The notes beneath the pieces are model-generated. The model saw nothing but the letters and a program-made list of their open reading frames with translations. It searched no databases and was not told the DNA's origin. From Tetracladium setigerum (lineage: Eukaryota > Ascomycota > Leotiomycetes > Helotiales), in NCBI GenBank assembly GCA_031472005.1, contig PZJY01000002.1:1984001-2048000 (forward strand): DNA of 64,000 nt, given 5' to 3'. Positions 22,870 through 35,982 of this stretch are shown here, one piece after another (the stretch's first letter is position 1; every line of letters begins with the position of its first letter). Made by a program: the position numbers and the translations under genes.

Positions 22870-25800
22870 ATCTCCGTACATAATCTCTAAGTTTCATCAA
22901 ATTACATTTTGTATTGAACGTGGCCTCTGGCGATTGAAAGGAGATTCGAGCGTGGCACTTGCTCGGGTTGGTGGAAATGGTGTACTGGCTGTCATAATTG
23001 GTATATTATTAACACTTTGTGGCGTCTAAAATTATATCTAAAACTGACAGGGAGTTTATTTTACAACCTGGACGATACAACTGCAAGCTTTTATTACAGA
23101 GGGTCTTTGATCTTCTTTATAGTTCTGACGAATGCCTTCGCCAGCGCTCTGGAAGTAGGTTGTCCTTGCTCCTAAAATACAGGGAACTCTTCTCACCTTC
23201 GCAGATCTTTTTCTTGTATGAACAGCGCCCTGTTGTGGACAAGCACAGTCGATATACCCTCTACCAGCCATTTGCCGAAGCAGCGTCATCAGCCATCTGG
23301 GACATGCCGTACAAAATTGTCAATGCAATCGCCTTCAATTTGATTGTGTATTTCATGACAAATCTCCACAGAAAACTATCAGCTTTCTTCACCTTCCTCC
23401 TTTTCTCGTTGAGCATAACCATTTGTTTGTCAATGTTCTTTCGAACTCTTGGTGCAGCCTCACGAACGCTGGCACAAGCTTTGTGCCACTCTGCCATTTT
23501 TACCCAGGCACTAATCGTTTATACAGGATTTGTAATTCCAGTGCGTGATATGAAACCTTGGTTACGATGGATCAACTACATCAATTCGATGGGATATGCG
23601 TTTGAGAGTCTGATGATAAACGAGTTTGGTGGTAGATATTTCACTTGCTCTGTTCTCATACCCTCAGGCTCAGATTATGCCGATATCAGCAATAGCAAGC
23701 GGATATGTGCTTCTCTCGGTGCAGTTTCCGGCTCTAATATTGTGTCTGGGACGGCGTATCTACAACTTGCCTACAATTATGAGAGGCATCATTTGTGGAG
23801 GTATGTTTTTGTCAACTTGAATGTGGAATTTTGCCAACGCCAGACAGAAATTTGGGAACCATTTCTGCGATCACGCTTTTCTATACTGCAACATACCTGG
23901 GCGCTTCGGAATACACTTCAGGAAGGAAGTCTAAGGGCGATGTCCAGCTATTTAAGCGTGGAAATAAAACATCGAATAGACCTTCAGATCTTGAAGTGCA
24001 ACAACAAAATCCAGGACTAGACAATCTAACTGCGAACGATTTCCCATCAAATATCAAAAGAAGCATCTGGAAGCAGACCTCCGCCTTACCAAGCAACAGC
24101 CCAGTTGCGAGCGATATCTCACCAATGGCAACTGGAAACCTTCAGGTGGAAACGTCTGTTCTACGCTGGAGGGACATTTGCTATGACATCAAATTTAAGA
24201 AGGAAGTTCGGAGGGTTCTACATTTTGTTGATGGTTGGGTTAAACAGGGGACCATAACACCTTTGATGGTAAGTTCTTCTCTTCTCTTTTCGCACACGTT
24301 CATTCAATTCGTCCAAAATATCGTGCTAAATAATAATAGGTAACAAATTTTGAAGAGTCCACATTCTAACTCATTGGCTAGGGGCCGTCCGGAGCAGGCA
24401 AAACAAACCTTCTCGATGTTTTGGCAACAAGGGATACCGTTGGCATTGCTTCCGGTCAGGCACTGGTCAATGGACGCCCTCGCGGTATTTCATTTCAACG
24501 CAAAACGGGATATGCCCAACAATCCGATTTTCACCTCGAAACAATGACCGTCCGCGAATCCTTACAATTCCAGGCTCTTTTCTGCCAAAATTCTAAGCTG
24601 GCCCGAAAGGAAAAGTTGAGTTATGTTGAGGAGATCATTCGTATGTTGTCGATGGATAATTATGTAGATGCTGTCGTTGACACGCCAGGTGAAGGTATGT
24701 TCTGGTTTGTTTTTATTGACACGCGGCTGACTGCTAGTACCGCAGGACTCAATGACGAGCAACGCAAGACTGTGACAATTGCGGTTGAGCTGGCATCAAG
24801 ACCTGAACTACTTCTATTTCTTGATGAACCAAGTTCGGGGCTTAATAGTCAAACAGCTTGGACAGTGTTGAGCCTTCTACATGAATTCAAATCCCATGGC
24901 CGGGCAATACTGTGTACGATACATCAACCATCTGCAATGTTGTTCGAACGCTTTGATCGACTTCTTTTCTTGGCCCCTGAAGGAAAGACAGTCTATTTCG
25001 GCGAGATTGGTGAAGACTCATCTACAGTAGTGCAATACTTTGAGCGGAATGGCGCCGAAACTTGTCCACAAGAGGCAAACCCAGCGGACTGGATTATGGA
25101 AGTAATTAACTGCAGTCCTGGCTCGTGTAGCGAAATTGATTGGCCCAATGTTTGGAAGCTAAGTCCAGAGTATGCCGAGGTGCAATTGGAGTTGGACAGA
25201 TTAGAGAAAGAAGCCGCTGCAGAAGAGCCGGAGAACTAAATTGAGGGAGTACACTCAGAATTCGCAGCCACCTATGGTACCCAGCTCTATGAGTGCTTCA
25301 TTCGAGTCAATTTACAGTACTGGAGAATCCCTTCTTACATATACTCCAAAATTTTGCTGTGTGTTTTGACGGTATGTTCGCAATTTCCAAATACTCTGGT
25401 TTGATATTGACATTGACACAGGCACTGTTCCTTGGAGTCTCCTTCTATAAATCCGAAAATACCCTGCAAGGTTTGCAAAATCAATCTTTCAGAATATTCT
25501 TGCTTCTGTAAGCACCTTCACAAAATTCTTAGATTGAACTTTGCTTACTGGAATTAGGGCGCTGGGGTCCAACTTCATTCCGCAGATTCTTCCCAATTTT
25601 CTGAGTCAAAGAGCTATCTATGAAGCCCGAGAACGGCCAGCTAAGACATACTCATGGCAAGTTTTCGTGATATCAAATATTCTGGTTGAACTTCCATGGA
25701 ACTCTCTGGTGGCATTGTTGGTGTTCATTTGCTGGTATTACCCTGTGGGCTGGTACCGAAATGCACAGTATATAGATATGGTGCACCAGAGAGGGCTCAC

Positions 25801-26473
25801 GGTATTCTTATTCTTGTGGCAATACATGATGTACGCTAGTACTTTAGCGCACATGATCCAGGCCAGGGGTTGAGCTTGCTGAGATAGCAGGCAATTTTGC
25901 CAATCTTATCTTCGTCATTTTCTTGATTTTCTCAGGGTATGTCAAACATTTTCGCAGATTTCGAAGCATTTCTAATGAAGACTATTTAGAATTTTAGTTC
26001 GCCCAGATGTCTTTCCTAGATTCTGGATTTTCATGTATCGACTGTCGCCCTTCAGCTACACCATCTCGGGTCTGCTGGCGACGAATATTGCAAATGCCCC
26101 AGCTCGGTGCTCTTCAATTGGATACCTTCGGCTATCACCCCCACCCAGTACGACTTGCAGCTCTTACTTGCAACCTTTCATTAAAACGGCTGGCGGATAT
26201 ATTGCGAACCCTTTGGCTACAACTGCTTGCGAATACTGCCCAATCAGCGACACGAATTCCTTCCTGGAGCTTCTTCATATTAATTACGATGAACGCTGGA
26301 TGTACTTTGGCATTGGTTGGGTATACGTAGTATTTAACGTTGCTATGGTGCTGGTTTTCTATTGGATTTTTCGGGTTCCCAAGGAAGTAAAGAGCGCATC
26401 GAAGAAGCAAGTTAAGCAACCAGAGGTGAGTGAAGAGACTGGAGCGGAGGATATTAATACCATGGGAGTGTGA
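22870..26473 (+). pseudogene. 5'-truncated PDR-type ABC transporter (TMD1-NBD2-TMD2 remains)
   Basis: Full-size pleiotropic-drug-resistance transporters are NBD1-TMD1-NBD2-TMD2. Here homology starts at the SPY-II segment just before TMD1 and NBD1 is absent. Exons: to 23000, 23051-23154, 23205-23800, 23848-24268, 24382-24694, 24746-25371, 25422-25507, 25558-25936 and 25991-26473. TMD1 shows IIGSLFYNL and YEQRPVVDKHSRY. NBD2 has Walker A GPSGAGKTNLLDVLA, LNDEQRKTVTIAVEL and Walker B LLLFLDEPSSGL. TMD2 shows YEARERPAKTYSW and PRFWIFMYRLSPF. An in-frame TAA (25237-25239) interrupts conserved sequence, and about 25,870 there is a frame break needing one base removed. Splice sites are well kept, so decay is recent. 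A separately functional half-transporter is possible but unlikely. Confidence 0.75.
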
Positions 26474-27696
26474 ATATTAGACTCACTGGCTGGATACCAC
26501 ACGAAGACGAGACCAATGTTCGAATTTTTATGAAACTTGATTGATGGTTAGGCAGGATATGATCATACCTACTGCGTTGGCTCATATCATTGCTAATTTG
26601 CTATCCAAAGAAGTGTAGTGGATGACTTCGCTGCAAGAATTGCACTATTTCAGGCGAGCACAAAGAATATAAGATAAAAGAAACATGAAAATGAGGGCCC
26701 CAGTATCGTGACTTTTGTTGGATTCCAAGACCATACCTCGGAAATTTATCTGGCCATGCTTTGGACGGCTAACTTATAGGATCGTTTACTGTGATGTTGC
26801 AACAACCCTCTCAGACACCAATCTCCTTCTCGATCTTCTCTACAACAGTTTCGACCTAATCTTGTTAGCATAATTCTACAAATCAAAAATTCGAGATGAA
26901 ACTACCGCCAAATAAACCGTAGTCATCGTATCATTATGCGTCGTTGACGGAAAGAATGACCATCGCCGTTGAAGACGAGAACTTCAACAGGGACTTTTTC
27001 GTCACTGAACAGAATCTTGTCATTGGTGCTTGGAAGTTAATTTATCTAGGGGAAATTCCAAGTACTTTTGTACCAATCTAAGTATTATCAGCATTTTTTT
27101 CGGCGAATCCAGCACTTAATAACACGACGGTAAAACTTCCTCTCTTGTGTGTTGGGCGTTTTCTTCCGACTATCGTCAACCATGCATATGACGAAATCGC
27201 ACAGAGCCGACATAAACACGATGAGCACGAAACATTAAAAGATTAGTGAACACTCCATGATCTGATTTCTACTGCACGCAGCCGAAAGCATAGGGTCTAA
27301 TAATCGAGTTGTGCGGAAAGGATTTCTTGCAGGATTCCTTCCCACCCCGTTGCATTTGTCATCAGCCTACATCACATGTCGAGCACGTTGAGCAGCTGTA
27401 TCCATTTGTTTGTTACGGTTTATCTTGGCATGCAATAAAGAGCACTACTCGCTTGCTCTGATGATTACTATTAAAATGCATGGCGTTCACTGCACGGGAT
27501 CGGATTGGGGATAGGTTTGTGGAGTAAGCAGGAACCTTTGGCGATGCAAAACCTTGGAAGTTTCCTGTTTGCCCTATTGGATGATGGCCATCGGTCTATG
27601 GTGTTTGCGTAACTTGGTCAAAGAAACAATGTATTGTTATGATATTGCGGTAATGGCAAAGGCGGGGACAAGGAACAAAGAGGGGTTGGTGAAAAG
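26474..27696. other. Intergenic, no supported gene
   Basis: About 1.2 kb between the transporter remnant and the second reductase. No open frame with coding character and no repeat seen. Confidence 0.45.
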
Positions 27697-27705
27697 TATA
27701 TAAAG
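27697..27705 (+). promoter_or_regulatory. Probable TATA box of the 27.8 kb reductase
   Basis: TATATAAAG about 140 bp upstream of the ATG at 27838, at a spacing usual for filamentous fungi. Seen by eye. Confidence 0.5.
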
Positions 27706-27837
27706 ATCAAAAGTACCCTAGGGAACTTCGACTCCATTCCTCGTACATCCTCAAACATTTCCTTTCCATAACTTCTTTGCTCCAAGCACTCAATTTCAAC
27801 CCCCAAAAAATAGTATACTCGGCTTTTCGACATTACA

Positions 27838-29001
27838 ATGGCAGGAGAACTAGTATTCGTGAGTACCAAGCCTAAAAATATTTGGATCTACAACTGATCG
27901 ACTCTAGATCACGGGAGCAACAGGCTTCGTTGGATTTCGAGTCCTGCTCGTGACTTTACAAGCTGGTTATCGAGCTCGCATTTCCATCCGAAGAGAAAGC
28001 TCTATTAAGGAAATTAAAGAACACCCATTGATCGCCCCATACGCCAAATCTGTTGATTTCGTCATTGTCAAGGACATCACAGCAGAGGGTGCATTTGATT
28101 CAGCCCTGGATGGGGTGACATATATCGAGCATCTTGCCAGTCCACTCCCTGCCGCTGTAGAAACTTCGACCCCTTGGGCAAAGATGAAAATGCTGACATA
28201 ATTGCAGTCCGATGATGTGGAGAGAGACATTATCCTCCCAGCCATCAATGGCACAATCAGCATCCTCAATTCAGCCTTGAAGTTTCCCTCCATTCGCCGA
28301 GTTGTCATCACTAGTAGCGTAGTTGGCATCATCCCCATTGGAGCTCTGATGGGAGGCGACGACAAAAACGTCTACTCTGCAACCTCTAGGATCTCACCTC
28401 TTCCTTCCGCTCCCTTCAATCCCAACCCTGGAGCAGCGTATTTTACATCGAAGACTCTCGCGCTGGACGCCACTGAGAAGTGGTTAGAGGCGAAGAACCC
28501 TCATTTCTCCATTGTCAATATTATGCCTGGTTTTATTGTTGGACGAAACGAACTAGTTACTGTTGCAGAGGATTTGCTTAACGGAACTAATGTCGTCGCT
28601 CTTGGCCCTGTGTTGGGACAGCAGATGGATGTGAGACCGTAAGGCACCCTTCGTCCTTTTCAGTGAGAACATGCTAATGAGATCACGCAGATGCGAGGTC
28701 GTCGATGTGCGCGATGTGGCTAGAATCCATGTCGAGTCGCTGGATGAGAAGAAAGTGGTTGGCAGTAAAAGTTTCTTGTTAGATGCTGGACGCATGACGT
28801 TTGATGACTCTCTTGACGTTGCAAAGAAGGAGTTCCCTGAAGCCGTAAAGTCTGGAATCTTGCCTCTTGGGGACATCTTCCTGCGACTTTCCAGCTTCTC
28901 GACGTCTCTGACACTGTGAAAACATTTGGAAAATGTTTACCTATGCTGAGGCGGCCAAGGAGATCATCGGACAGTATGTAGAGTTGAAGTCGAAGGCGTG
29001 A
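27838..29001 (+). CDS. NAD-dependent epimerase/reductase, cinnamoyl-CoA/DFR-like (337 aa)
   Basis: Extended short-chain dehydrogenase. Exons: 27838-27858, 27908-28156, 28208-28638 and 28691-29001. An apparent stop near 28,199 lies inside a 51 bp intron (28157-28207) with a GCTGAC branch and TTGCAG end, so it is not a defect. The Rossmann motif FITGATGFVGFRVL is split by intron 1. Catalytic residues: Ser in VVITSSVVG and Tyr-X3-Lys in AYFTSKTLAL. The C-terminal frame needs one base added at each of two runs, GGGG 28869-28872 and AAAA 28930-28933. That restores a family-like end (DVSDTVKTFGKMFTYAEAAKEI) and moves the stop from 28919 to 29001. Only distantly similar to the reductase at 10.6 kb, so this is not a recent duplicate. 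Confidence 0.82.
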
Positions 29002-29286
29002 ATGAGGAACTCCATTCTTGGATCGTGCTCTGGGGGAGACTTTGTGCCTTTGATTTGGCTTTTCGATATGTTATAAAGGGAAACGAAGGCTATGAAATAC
29101 ATCCTGTTTTCTTGTACGCCTATGAAGGGGCGCTGTGATTTGAGCAGTTCTGGTCACATAAGTGCACCGCACAAGATGTATAGCAAGCGCTGGGGCTATG
29201 TTTCATTCGCGGATATCGAAATTTGCACAGTGTTTGCTTTTCGAATCCATGGACGTCGAAGAATTTAATAATTGGGTATCGCCAAA

Positions 29287-30283
29287 TCATGGAGCAGCTA
29301 CCAGTGAAGGGAGCCCCTCCTCAGAATCAGCATTGCTGGCAACATCATCCTCTCCATCCGTGTCTTCCCATGAATCCTCTTCCTCCTCTTCGTTGTCCTC
29401 ATCATCCTCGTCATCTTCGTCTCCTTCCGAGGAGTCGTCGCTGAATTCCTGCTGGTACACGAGATTTCCAGCTGTGGTCATTTTAGACCGCGCCGCTTTT
29501 TCCTCATCTTCGTCTCCATCCTTCTCGAAGCTCCATTCCATGCCAATATCCTTGTATTGTCGCCTAATACGTGCCCTCCTCGCAAGCTCCTTATTTCTAT
29601 CTGAGCCTCGAGCAAACTCTTCGATAGCTTGCATCATGACTTGTTGCATGTCCATCTCTCCGCGAAACATCTTAGCTTGAAGGTCGACCGTCCATTGCTC
29701 TTTCTCCTTTGCCCAGTCGTTTGTAAGGTTTTCATAGCACTTTTCCTCCGCGTAGAATGCCGTGTATAGCTTCCGCCAGTCGAAACTCAATTCGAGAGTA
29801 TCGTAATTAAAAGAAGCACCAGGAATTGGGCCATCATTCAATTCTCTGCGAATCTGGACGGTATGAGAAGGGTTCTCGAACGCCGTACTTTCTGCGTAGG
29901 CACGCAATCGGGCCAGGACCTCGGGTTGATATTCATCTGCGCATTCTGTGCAGCAGATCGCGGTATTGTTGTCTGCGGAGAGTCGCAGGAGTTTGAATTT
30001 AACGTCGAGTTGAACGAGTTCTTCCTCAGCTGTAATATATGACCCTTAATTCCCAATAATTAGCTATCAAGTTTGCTGGCAACTAGACCACGCACTTACC
30101 CAGTGCAATGTCGATAAATGTCTTTGGGAGGTGTTTGTCACGAAAGAGAGTCTCCACCGCGTCCCTCAAGCCTTGCGAGACGTGTCGAATTGACATCCAT
30201 AGTTCAACTTTGTCAATCTTGATACTCTGGAGAACTTGAATCCAAAGCTCCGTTGGGAGTTTGCCTTGTTTCTGCGTAGACAT
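29287..30283 (-). CDS. F-box-like protein with acidic C-terminus (308 aa)
   Basis: Two exons, 30100-30283 and 29287-30029, with a 70 bp intron (30030-30099, GTAAGT..TTACAG); 927 bases in frame. Residues about 9-50 (KLPTELWIQVLQSI...LRDAVETLF) resemble an F-box, the Skp1-binding helix bundle of SCF ubiquitin ligases. The middle contains CCTEC and charged helices. The last about 50 residues are almost entirely Asp/Glu/Ser, typical of a disordered acidic tail. No leucine-rich or WD repeats are seen, so the substrate-binding part is unknown. An F-box is the best fit but the match is short. Confidence 0.7.
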
Positions 30284-31885
30284 CGTGTACTTCTAATACT
30301 GATCAAGAGCTAGATGGGTGTGATTATTTCATGGAAAGTCAACATGGCGGGGTAGAATAGGTATTGGCAAGCGCAGCTTAGTCAGCATCGATAAAATCTC
30401 ATCTTCACAAACCAACCAGTTAGTTGAGAATATAAATTAGATTTAACTACTTCCTCAGGTTTATCAACTTTTTTCACAGATTAGAGATAGAAATCTGGTG
30501 TACACTAAATTCTGCGAGGAAATGAATAAATAAAACATTCTCGGAAACAATTCGTGGCACCACGTAAGTTGCTCGTTCACTTCTTCCAAGAGCTCTCCAC
30601 TTCCTTCCTTCATCATGAAATCTCAACATCATTTACAACAACCCTCTATCAAAACCCATCACCAAGTCCATAAATGGCCTACATCCCAGTCACTTGGTTC
30701 TAAACAAATTGTGGCAATTGATCTCCAACAAACAATTCAAAAATCGATGTCATCAAACCTTAAAAGCCAGCACGAATATAAATTTCAACAACACAAGAAT
30801 AGAGTGGAAAACATGGAACACTTTCATGAGTGAGAAAGAGGCAAGATAATTTTGAGCCTTGAAGCTTCTGCACCATAGTCTCTCTCTCGTGTCAAGTTTT
30901 GTCTCAATTCTGACATGATTACTTGGAGAAACCATTTTGCTATGAATGCCGTTGCTCTTGGTGGGGAAGTGGGAATTTGGTTCATGTAAATTGTCCAATG
31001 ACAAAACATTAAGACGTTTTGCAAAGATTCGAGTTGCTCCCGAAGATAGGTCTTCTTGGGCAGTAATTTCCCATTCCTTGTTGATTTGGGTCCTGGCTGA
31101 CAATGATAGCTATCTCAACATACGCCGCGACACTTTATCAAGGGTTCTGTCTTCAGCCCTGTACGTAATTTTACGCAGGTACCGGCCTTGATTAGCACAT
31201 TTCTGACTTTCAAAGGTCCCCTCTTGCCTTGTCTTCGCACAAGGAGTGAGGTGAGTTTGGCAGAAGCGAGAGTGGAACCAGCACTCGTGTTTCCGACCAT
31301 GGGGCCTTTTTTGAAGTCGAGTTTTGGGATTTGTTTTATAGCATGAAAACTTGAGCACCAAGACTGGAGCCATGTTATTTCTTTGGTATGTTATTGCCAT
31401 CCTGAATAATAATAAGCAGACAACTGTCGTTGTCTTCACTGAGCGGTTTAGTCAAGCTTGATGACGGGGAAATTCCAGTACATGCTAATTGCCAATCTAT
31501 TCCATAATCACGCCACTTGTACATGAGACTGCATGCAACTTGGGCCCATGCATATGCTGTTTGCGTGAAGGGTATGTTGGGTAGCAGTCGGAGATCCATT
31601 ATGGTTTAGATGCGGGTATGCAGGTGCACTTAATCATCCTCCTTGCATAAAGATCCCTGGTAGGAGACACACTTCAACTCGGTCACATCAATGTTCCGGT
31701 GTATACTGGAGAGCGTCGATATCACTAAGAAAAATGAATATGGCAAGTTTTTGAAAGGGGAACAGACTCTTTGATAAAATGGGACAGAGGTATGAATCCA
31801 CTATTTACGCTAAAAAAGACATCAACCTGCCACCCAGAACTCCAACCAGTATTACAACTCCCCACTCTGGACCCCCGAAAAACAC
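30284..31885. other. Intergenic, no supported gene
   Basis: AT-rich spacer with small overlapping open frames on both strands and no recognisable domain. The bZIP gene ends at its right edge. Confidence 0.45.
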
Positions 31886-32582
31886 TCATTCTTGCAACGG
31901 CTTTCGAAGTTTTGCGTTCTCAATCTCAAGTTCTTGGACCTGCTCAGTAAGCTTGCCAACCTGGGTTTCAAGCACGGTAATTTTTATTTTTAACTCATCC
32001 GAAGACTGCTCGGCGGCGGTGGCTCTGGCCTCGAAGACATTTCGCTCTTCAATTCGTCGCTGCCTATAGACCCGCTGTGAATTTCTATTTTGTGTCCTTC
32101 GTCTCTGTTTTGGGTTAGAACCAAAAAAGAGAAATGTGAAGGACTTCAACTACATACCTGTATTCGATTCTCATTCGGATCCCGGCCAGAGGCAACTGGA
32201 GCACGAGGTCTTCCCGCAGCTTTAACATCTTTTGGAAGCTCGCTGTCTGGCGGCAGTACGTCTTGTGGCGAAGGGTCAAAAATGGAGTCGGAATAGTTGG
32301 ATTCAGGGAATGAATCGGAACTTTGAAATGAATCGGGACTGTTGAGAGGTGAATCTCCAAAAGGGACAATCTGAGGAAGGTTGTTGTACTTTTTTCCCCG
32401 TCAGCATGGATCACAGGCTGCTCTGAAAAGAAGTTTCAAAAGACGAAACATACATTCAAGGAGTAATTCTCTTCCCATTGCCAGGTGTTGCTGTGAGTGT
32501 CAGGAATCCAGACTGAATTCACATTATGGTTGTCCTGTGAGACGAAGTCTTTCTGGAGGTGGGGCCACGCAAAGAAATCCAT
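31886..32582 (-). CDS. bZIP transcription factor, fungal AP-1-like (192 aa)
   Basis: Three exons, 32454-32582, 32158-32388 and 31886-32104, with introns of 65 and 53 bp; 579 bases in frame, both introns phase 0. The basic region RRRTQNRNSQRVYRQRR begins at about residue 121. It has the QNR-x2-Q-R-x2-R core of the Yap/Pap1 branch of fungal bZIPs, which usually binds TTACTAA-like sites. The leucine zipper follows directly with four leucines at seven-residue spacing (LETQVGK-LTEQVQE-LEIENAK-L). The N-terminal part is Ser/Asp/Pro-rich, likely an activation region. No cysteine-rich redox domain is present, so an oxidative-stress Yap1 role is unlikely. Short for the class; target genes unknown. Confidence 0.88.
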
Positions 32583-33674
32583 TGTTATTGAGTTTGAAAT
32601 TTTGTTGTGATATTTGATGATTAACTTGATTTCCTAGGGATGATGGATGGTATGGTATGGTATGATGTGTCTGAGATAGAGGAGGAGGCCGTCTCAATAA
32701 GTAAGTTACAATCCTGCCTGGAAAGTTACTCCTTCGCCCTAGTATCTTTCATGTCAATGGGACAATGTCCCCATTCTGTTGTCTCGAGGCTCGCCTTGGC
32801 TTGGAGCAATTAGATACACCCGGTACCGTACCGCCATTCCAATCTTCGGTTTCCTCGCCGAATCAAAAGTTCGACTTCTCCCTGCACAACCCTGGTATTT
32901 CCACGACTTGCAGCCTGGGGGCTTGAAGGGTCCACCAGTAACAGCCGTGCGGTCGAAGACGCCAACCAACCGAACTCTCTTCTTCCTGACTTCCCCGCCA
33001 TTGGGCATTTGCAACGGTCGCACCCTGGTGGCTTCCAGATTACTTCAGCGCCCGAAGAGGAAATTTACAAGGGTTGCAATGTCCAGAATGGTTAGCCCCG
33101 CTTATACAACAGAGTGTCTCGAGAATAAGTCGATATCGTAAGCCAAAACCCCGTTTGTCATCGACAGATCACCAATGAGATAAACGCAATCGCGTGTGAA
33201 GCCGCCTTCGCATTGTCGTATGATCTATGCTATCCATGTACGTATGGTCTTATCGCCGCCTCCAAGGCTAGGGAGCATATGCACCAAGCCAGGTATATAA
33301 TTCGTCTATAGTCGTTTGCATTTTGGACCCTTCCGATTGCAAGCACGTTTATCGAACTTGGCTGCGCTGATTAATTCTTCGGATGTGTCCCCGAGTGAGT
33401 GCTGCTTCACTTCCTCGCCGCTGAACTTCTGCACCGTACAGAAACGTTACAAGCAGCAGATTCACCGTGACGGGCACATTCTGTGGCAGGTGAGTATGTC
33501 CGCCAGCCTACACAACGACAGACTCGTTGTATTACATGCCGAGAGTTTTGCATGAAATCTGCAGAGAGAAGTTGGAGCGTATCCGGGAAAGTGAGATTCC
33601 CACGATCCTGAGACCAAATTGTTTGTTTGTGCGACCCTTTCAAGCACAAGCGAACCGAGGAGGCGGTTCCCGAA
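32583..33674. other. Intergenic, no supported gene
   Basis: Divergent spacer between the bZIP gene (minus) and the PF11951-like gene (plus). A short TGGTA microsatellite lies at about 32,650-32,670. Open frames on both strands have no domain signal. Confidence 0.4.
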
Positions 33675-35876
33675 ATGGAGGACAAGGAGCCTCAAGATCA
33701 TGGCCAAAAGGGGAAGAAATCATCGAAGTTCAAGAGCTTTGAGCCTCACACAAGAAGTCAGTTACCCCACCAATTAATAATTGACCTCTACTTCTTGGCT
33801 AACAACCCCACGGAGTTTACCAAGTACATACCTCCTTCCATCCAATCATTGCAATACATGAGAGCTCTTCTAAAGAGTCTGAACTCATTAGGACACAAGA
33901 CAGACTCGAATCAGGGCCTTCAAACTTTGAATTCATAGAAGTGACAGAACCGCAGACTGCAGCGTCATCTAGCTCGACCACAAAGGCTGTACGTTCGTAC
34001 GTGATGCGCAAGTTCCACCAAGAAAAACAATCCGGAGCAAGTGGTAAAAGGAAAGCCAAGTTTCTTGCCCGGAGCTCGTCTACCAGCGATAATACGGTAG
34101 CACAAGGCGGCTTGTCACTGCCGCCTGTGCAGATAGAGGATTTGCAGTTTCCAGTATTGGAAGAGGACAATGAAGACATACCAGCTCAAGGACATTTGCA
34201 GCTTATGGGTGTTCGTAGAGCTCTCTCCGCAGAGATGGAGGCCAATCGTTGTTCTTCCACAGCAGGAAGTGTGATGGTCGTCGAGCCGGTGCCTCCTCTT
34301 GTCACCAAATTTCCGGTTCCAGAAGACGCAATGAAACATGTACATTTTGGTAGGTATAGATACCTACATTCACAGTGCGGCTTTTACAATGTCGTGCATA
34401 GTGAATCTTCATTAGCTCTTTTGGGACTCGGCTAATTTTGTCGGGTAGCTCTCACGATGATCAACAAATACTCGGCACCTATGGCTCTCAACGATCAGAG
34501 CGGAGTATGTTCAAAAATCCTTTTTACTAATACCACATCTCTACTCCGTGAAGTTGTTCGGTGTTAAACTCATACAGCATTTACTTTGTGGAATGTGGAT
34601 ATCGGATCTTGGAATTCTCACCACAAGTATCCGCGGTATGCAGCTCTGAGACTAATCATCTTCCATCTCAGGGGTTCAGCGTTGTTACATCAAACATTGC
34701 ATGCTTTCATGCTACCGTCCTCATTTCTATCGCCACGCAAGCGCAGATACGGCGTATACCTCTGCCCCCGGAATGTTTCTACCACAGCAGTGAAGCGGCG
34801 CGACATGTCAATGACTCTCTCCGAGATCCGAAAACCGCATGTGCAGAAGAAAATATTAATGCTATCGCTACTTTGGTCATGTTTGAGGTACATTAGGGGT
34901 TCCGAAAGAATGGCGTGATTCGAATGCTTACTGGATGGCAGAGTTTTGTGACGCAAAAGACAAAGAGATCAGTTCATCTGGATGGTTTGGAAATGGTGTT
35001 GAGACTGCGAAAGGAGAGGAATGAGCCTGCGCTAGACGATAATCTGAAGGACTATGTTCTGTGGTTTGTTATACCCTTCGGCCTCCAACCCCTTCAACAA
35101 TCCCTTACAACTGACATGCCAAAAGTGTCGACCAACACGTTGCAGCCAGCAACAATACCCCCACCAGACTTTCCATCCAACCTTCAACACCCGCCCCACT
35201 AACCACCACTGATTTTCAATCTTGGGCACTCACAACCCCCTCTCTCCCTCCCCTTCCTCAAACCACGTTCCCTTTCCTCTCTCCTCCAAACAACATACTC
35301 TACCACCGCGTCCGTCAATTCTCGCTCATAACAAGCCAACTCTACGTCCCTCGCTTCGAAGTCGCTCTCCAACGAGAATATATCAAAGGCCTTCTTCTGC
35401 TTCAGCAACAACTCTACAGCACAACTCTTGCTCTGCCCTGTGAAACATTATGGTATCACACCACCGTCCTGTTTACATTTCTCATCTTACGTAAGATCCC
35501 GTTTGGTAGCGCTGCAACAGCAAAGATGGTGGTTAGAATGAGACAGGCGGTGTTGGACTTGGGCAAGGATACTATTTGGGAGTGTGGAGTAGAGAAGGGG
35601 CTATTGTTGTGGGTTTGCATGATGGGGGGCGTGGCGAGTGTTGGGAGGGAGGAGATTTATGAGTGGTGGGTTGGATTGTTGAGGAAGTTAAGGGAGGAGA
35701 TGGGATTAGAAGGGTGGGAGGAAGCGAGAGGGGTGTTGAGAGGGTTTGCTTGGGTGGAGTATATGTGTGAATCTGTCTGTAGACTCTTCTGGCAGGGTGC
35801 AATTGAAGGACCACGGGATGAAGTGGAGGAAGAGGTTGCGGGGAAAGGGAAGGGGAAGGATGTTGCAAATTGGTAA
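33675..35876 (+). CDS. Fungal-specific transcription-factor-like protein (PF11951 / 'tachykinin family' type)
   Basis: Regulator-like protein with the fungal TF middle domain but no Zn2Cys6 motif visible at the N-terminus. Likely exons: 33675-33756, 33915-34349 and 34449-34504, then one or two exons across about 34578-34887, and 34942 onward. The N-terminus (FEFIEVTEPQ...KAVRSYVM) is the usual opening of this family. SNIACFHATV, HLDGLEMVLRLR and the C-terminal LLLWVCMMGGVASVGREE and EEARGVLRGFAWVEYMCE all fit the domain. An apparent TAG at 34894 falls inside an intron (34888-34941). One base is missing at the CCCC run 35194-35197. The junction near 34,505-34,675 does not close in frame as written, so that part is uncertain. 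Confidence 0.65.
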
Positions 35877-35982
35877 AACTTTGAAAAGGGACACTGGTCA
35901 TGATTAGTTAATTCAACATTAGAAAGTCAACATAAGAAGACCCTGGTCGTAGCATAGCTTTCCAGATACAACTAGAGGTTGG

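Noticed and set aside
28157..28207. Apparent in-frame stop in the second reductase
   Set aside because: The stop lies in a 51 bp intron with a good branch site and TTGCAG end; splicing joins two family-like segments.
34888..34941. In-frame TAG in the PF11951-like regulator
   Set aside because: It falls in a phase-0 intron (GTACAT..TGGCAG); splicing gives MFE-SFVTQ, which fits the family.
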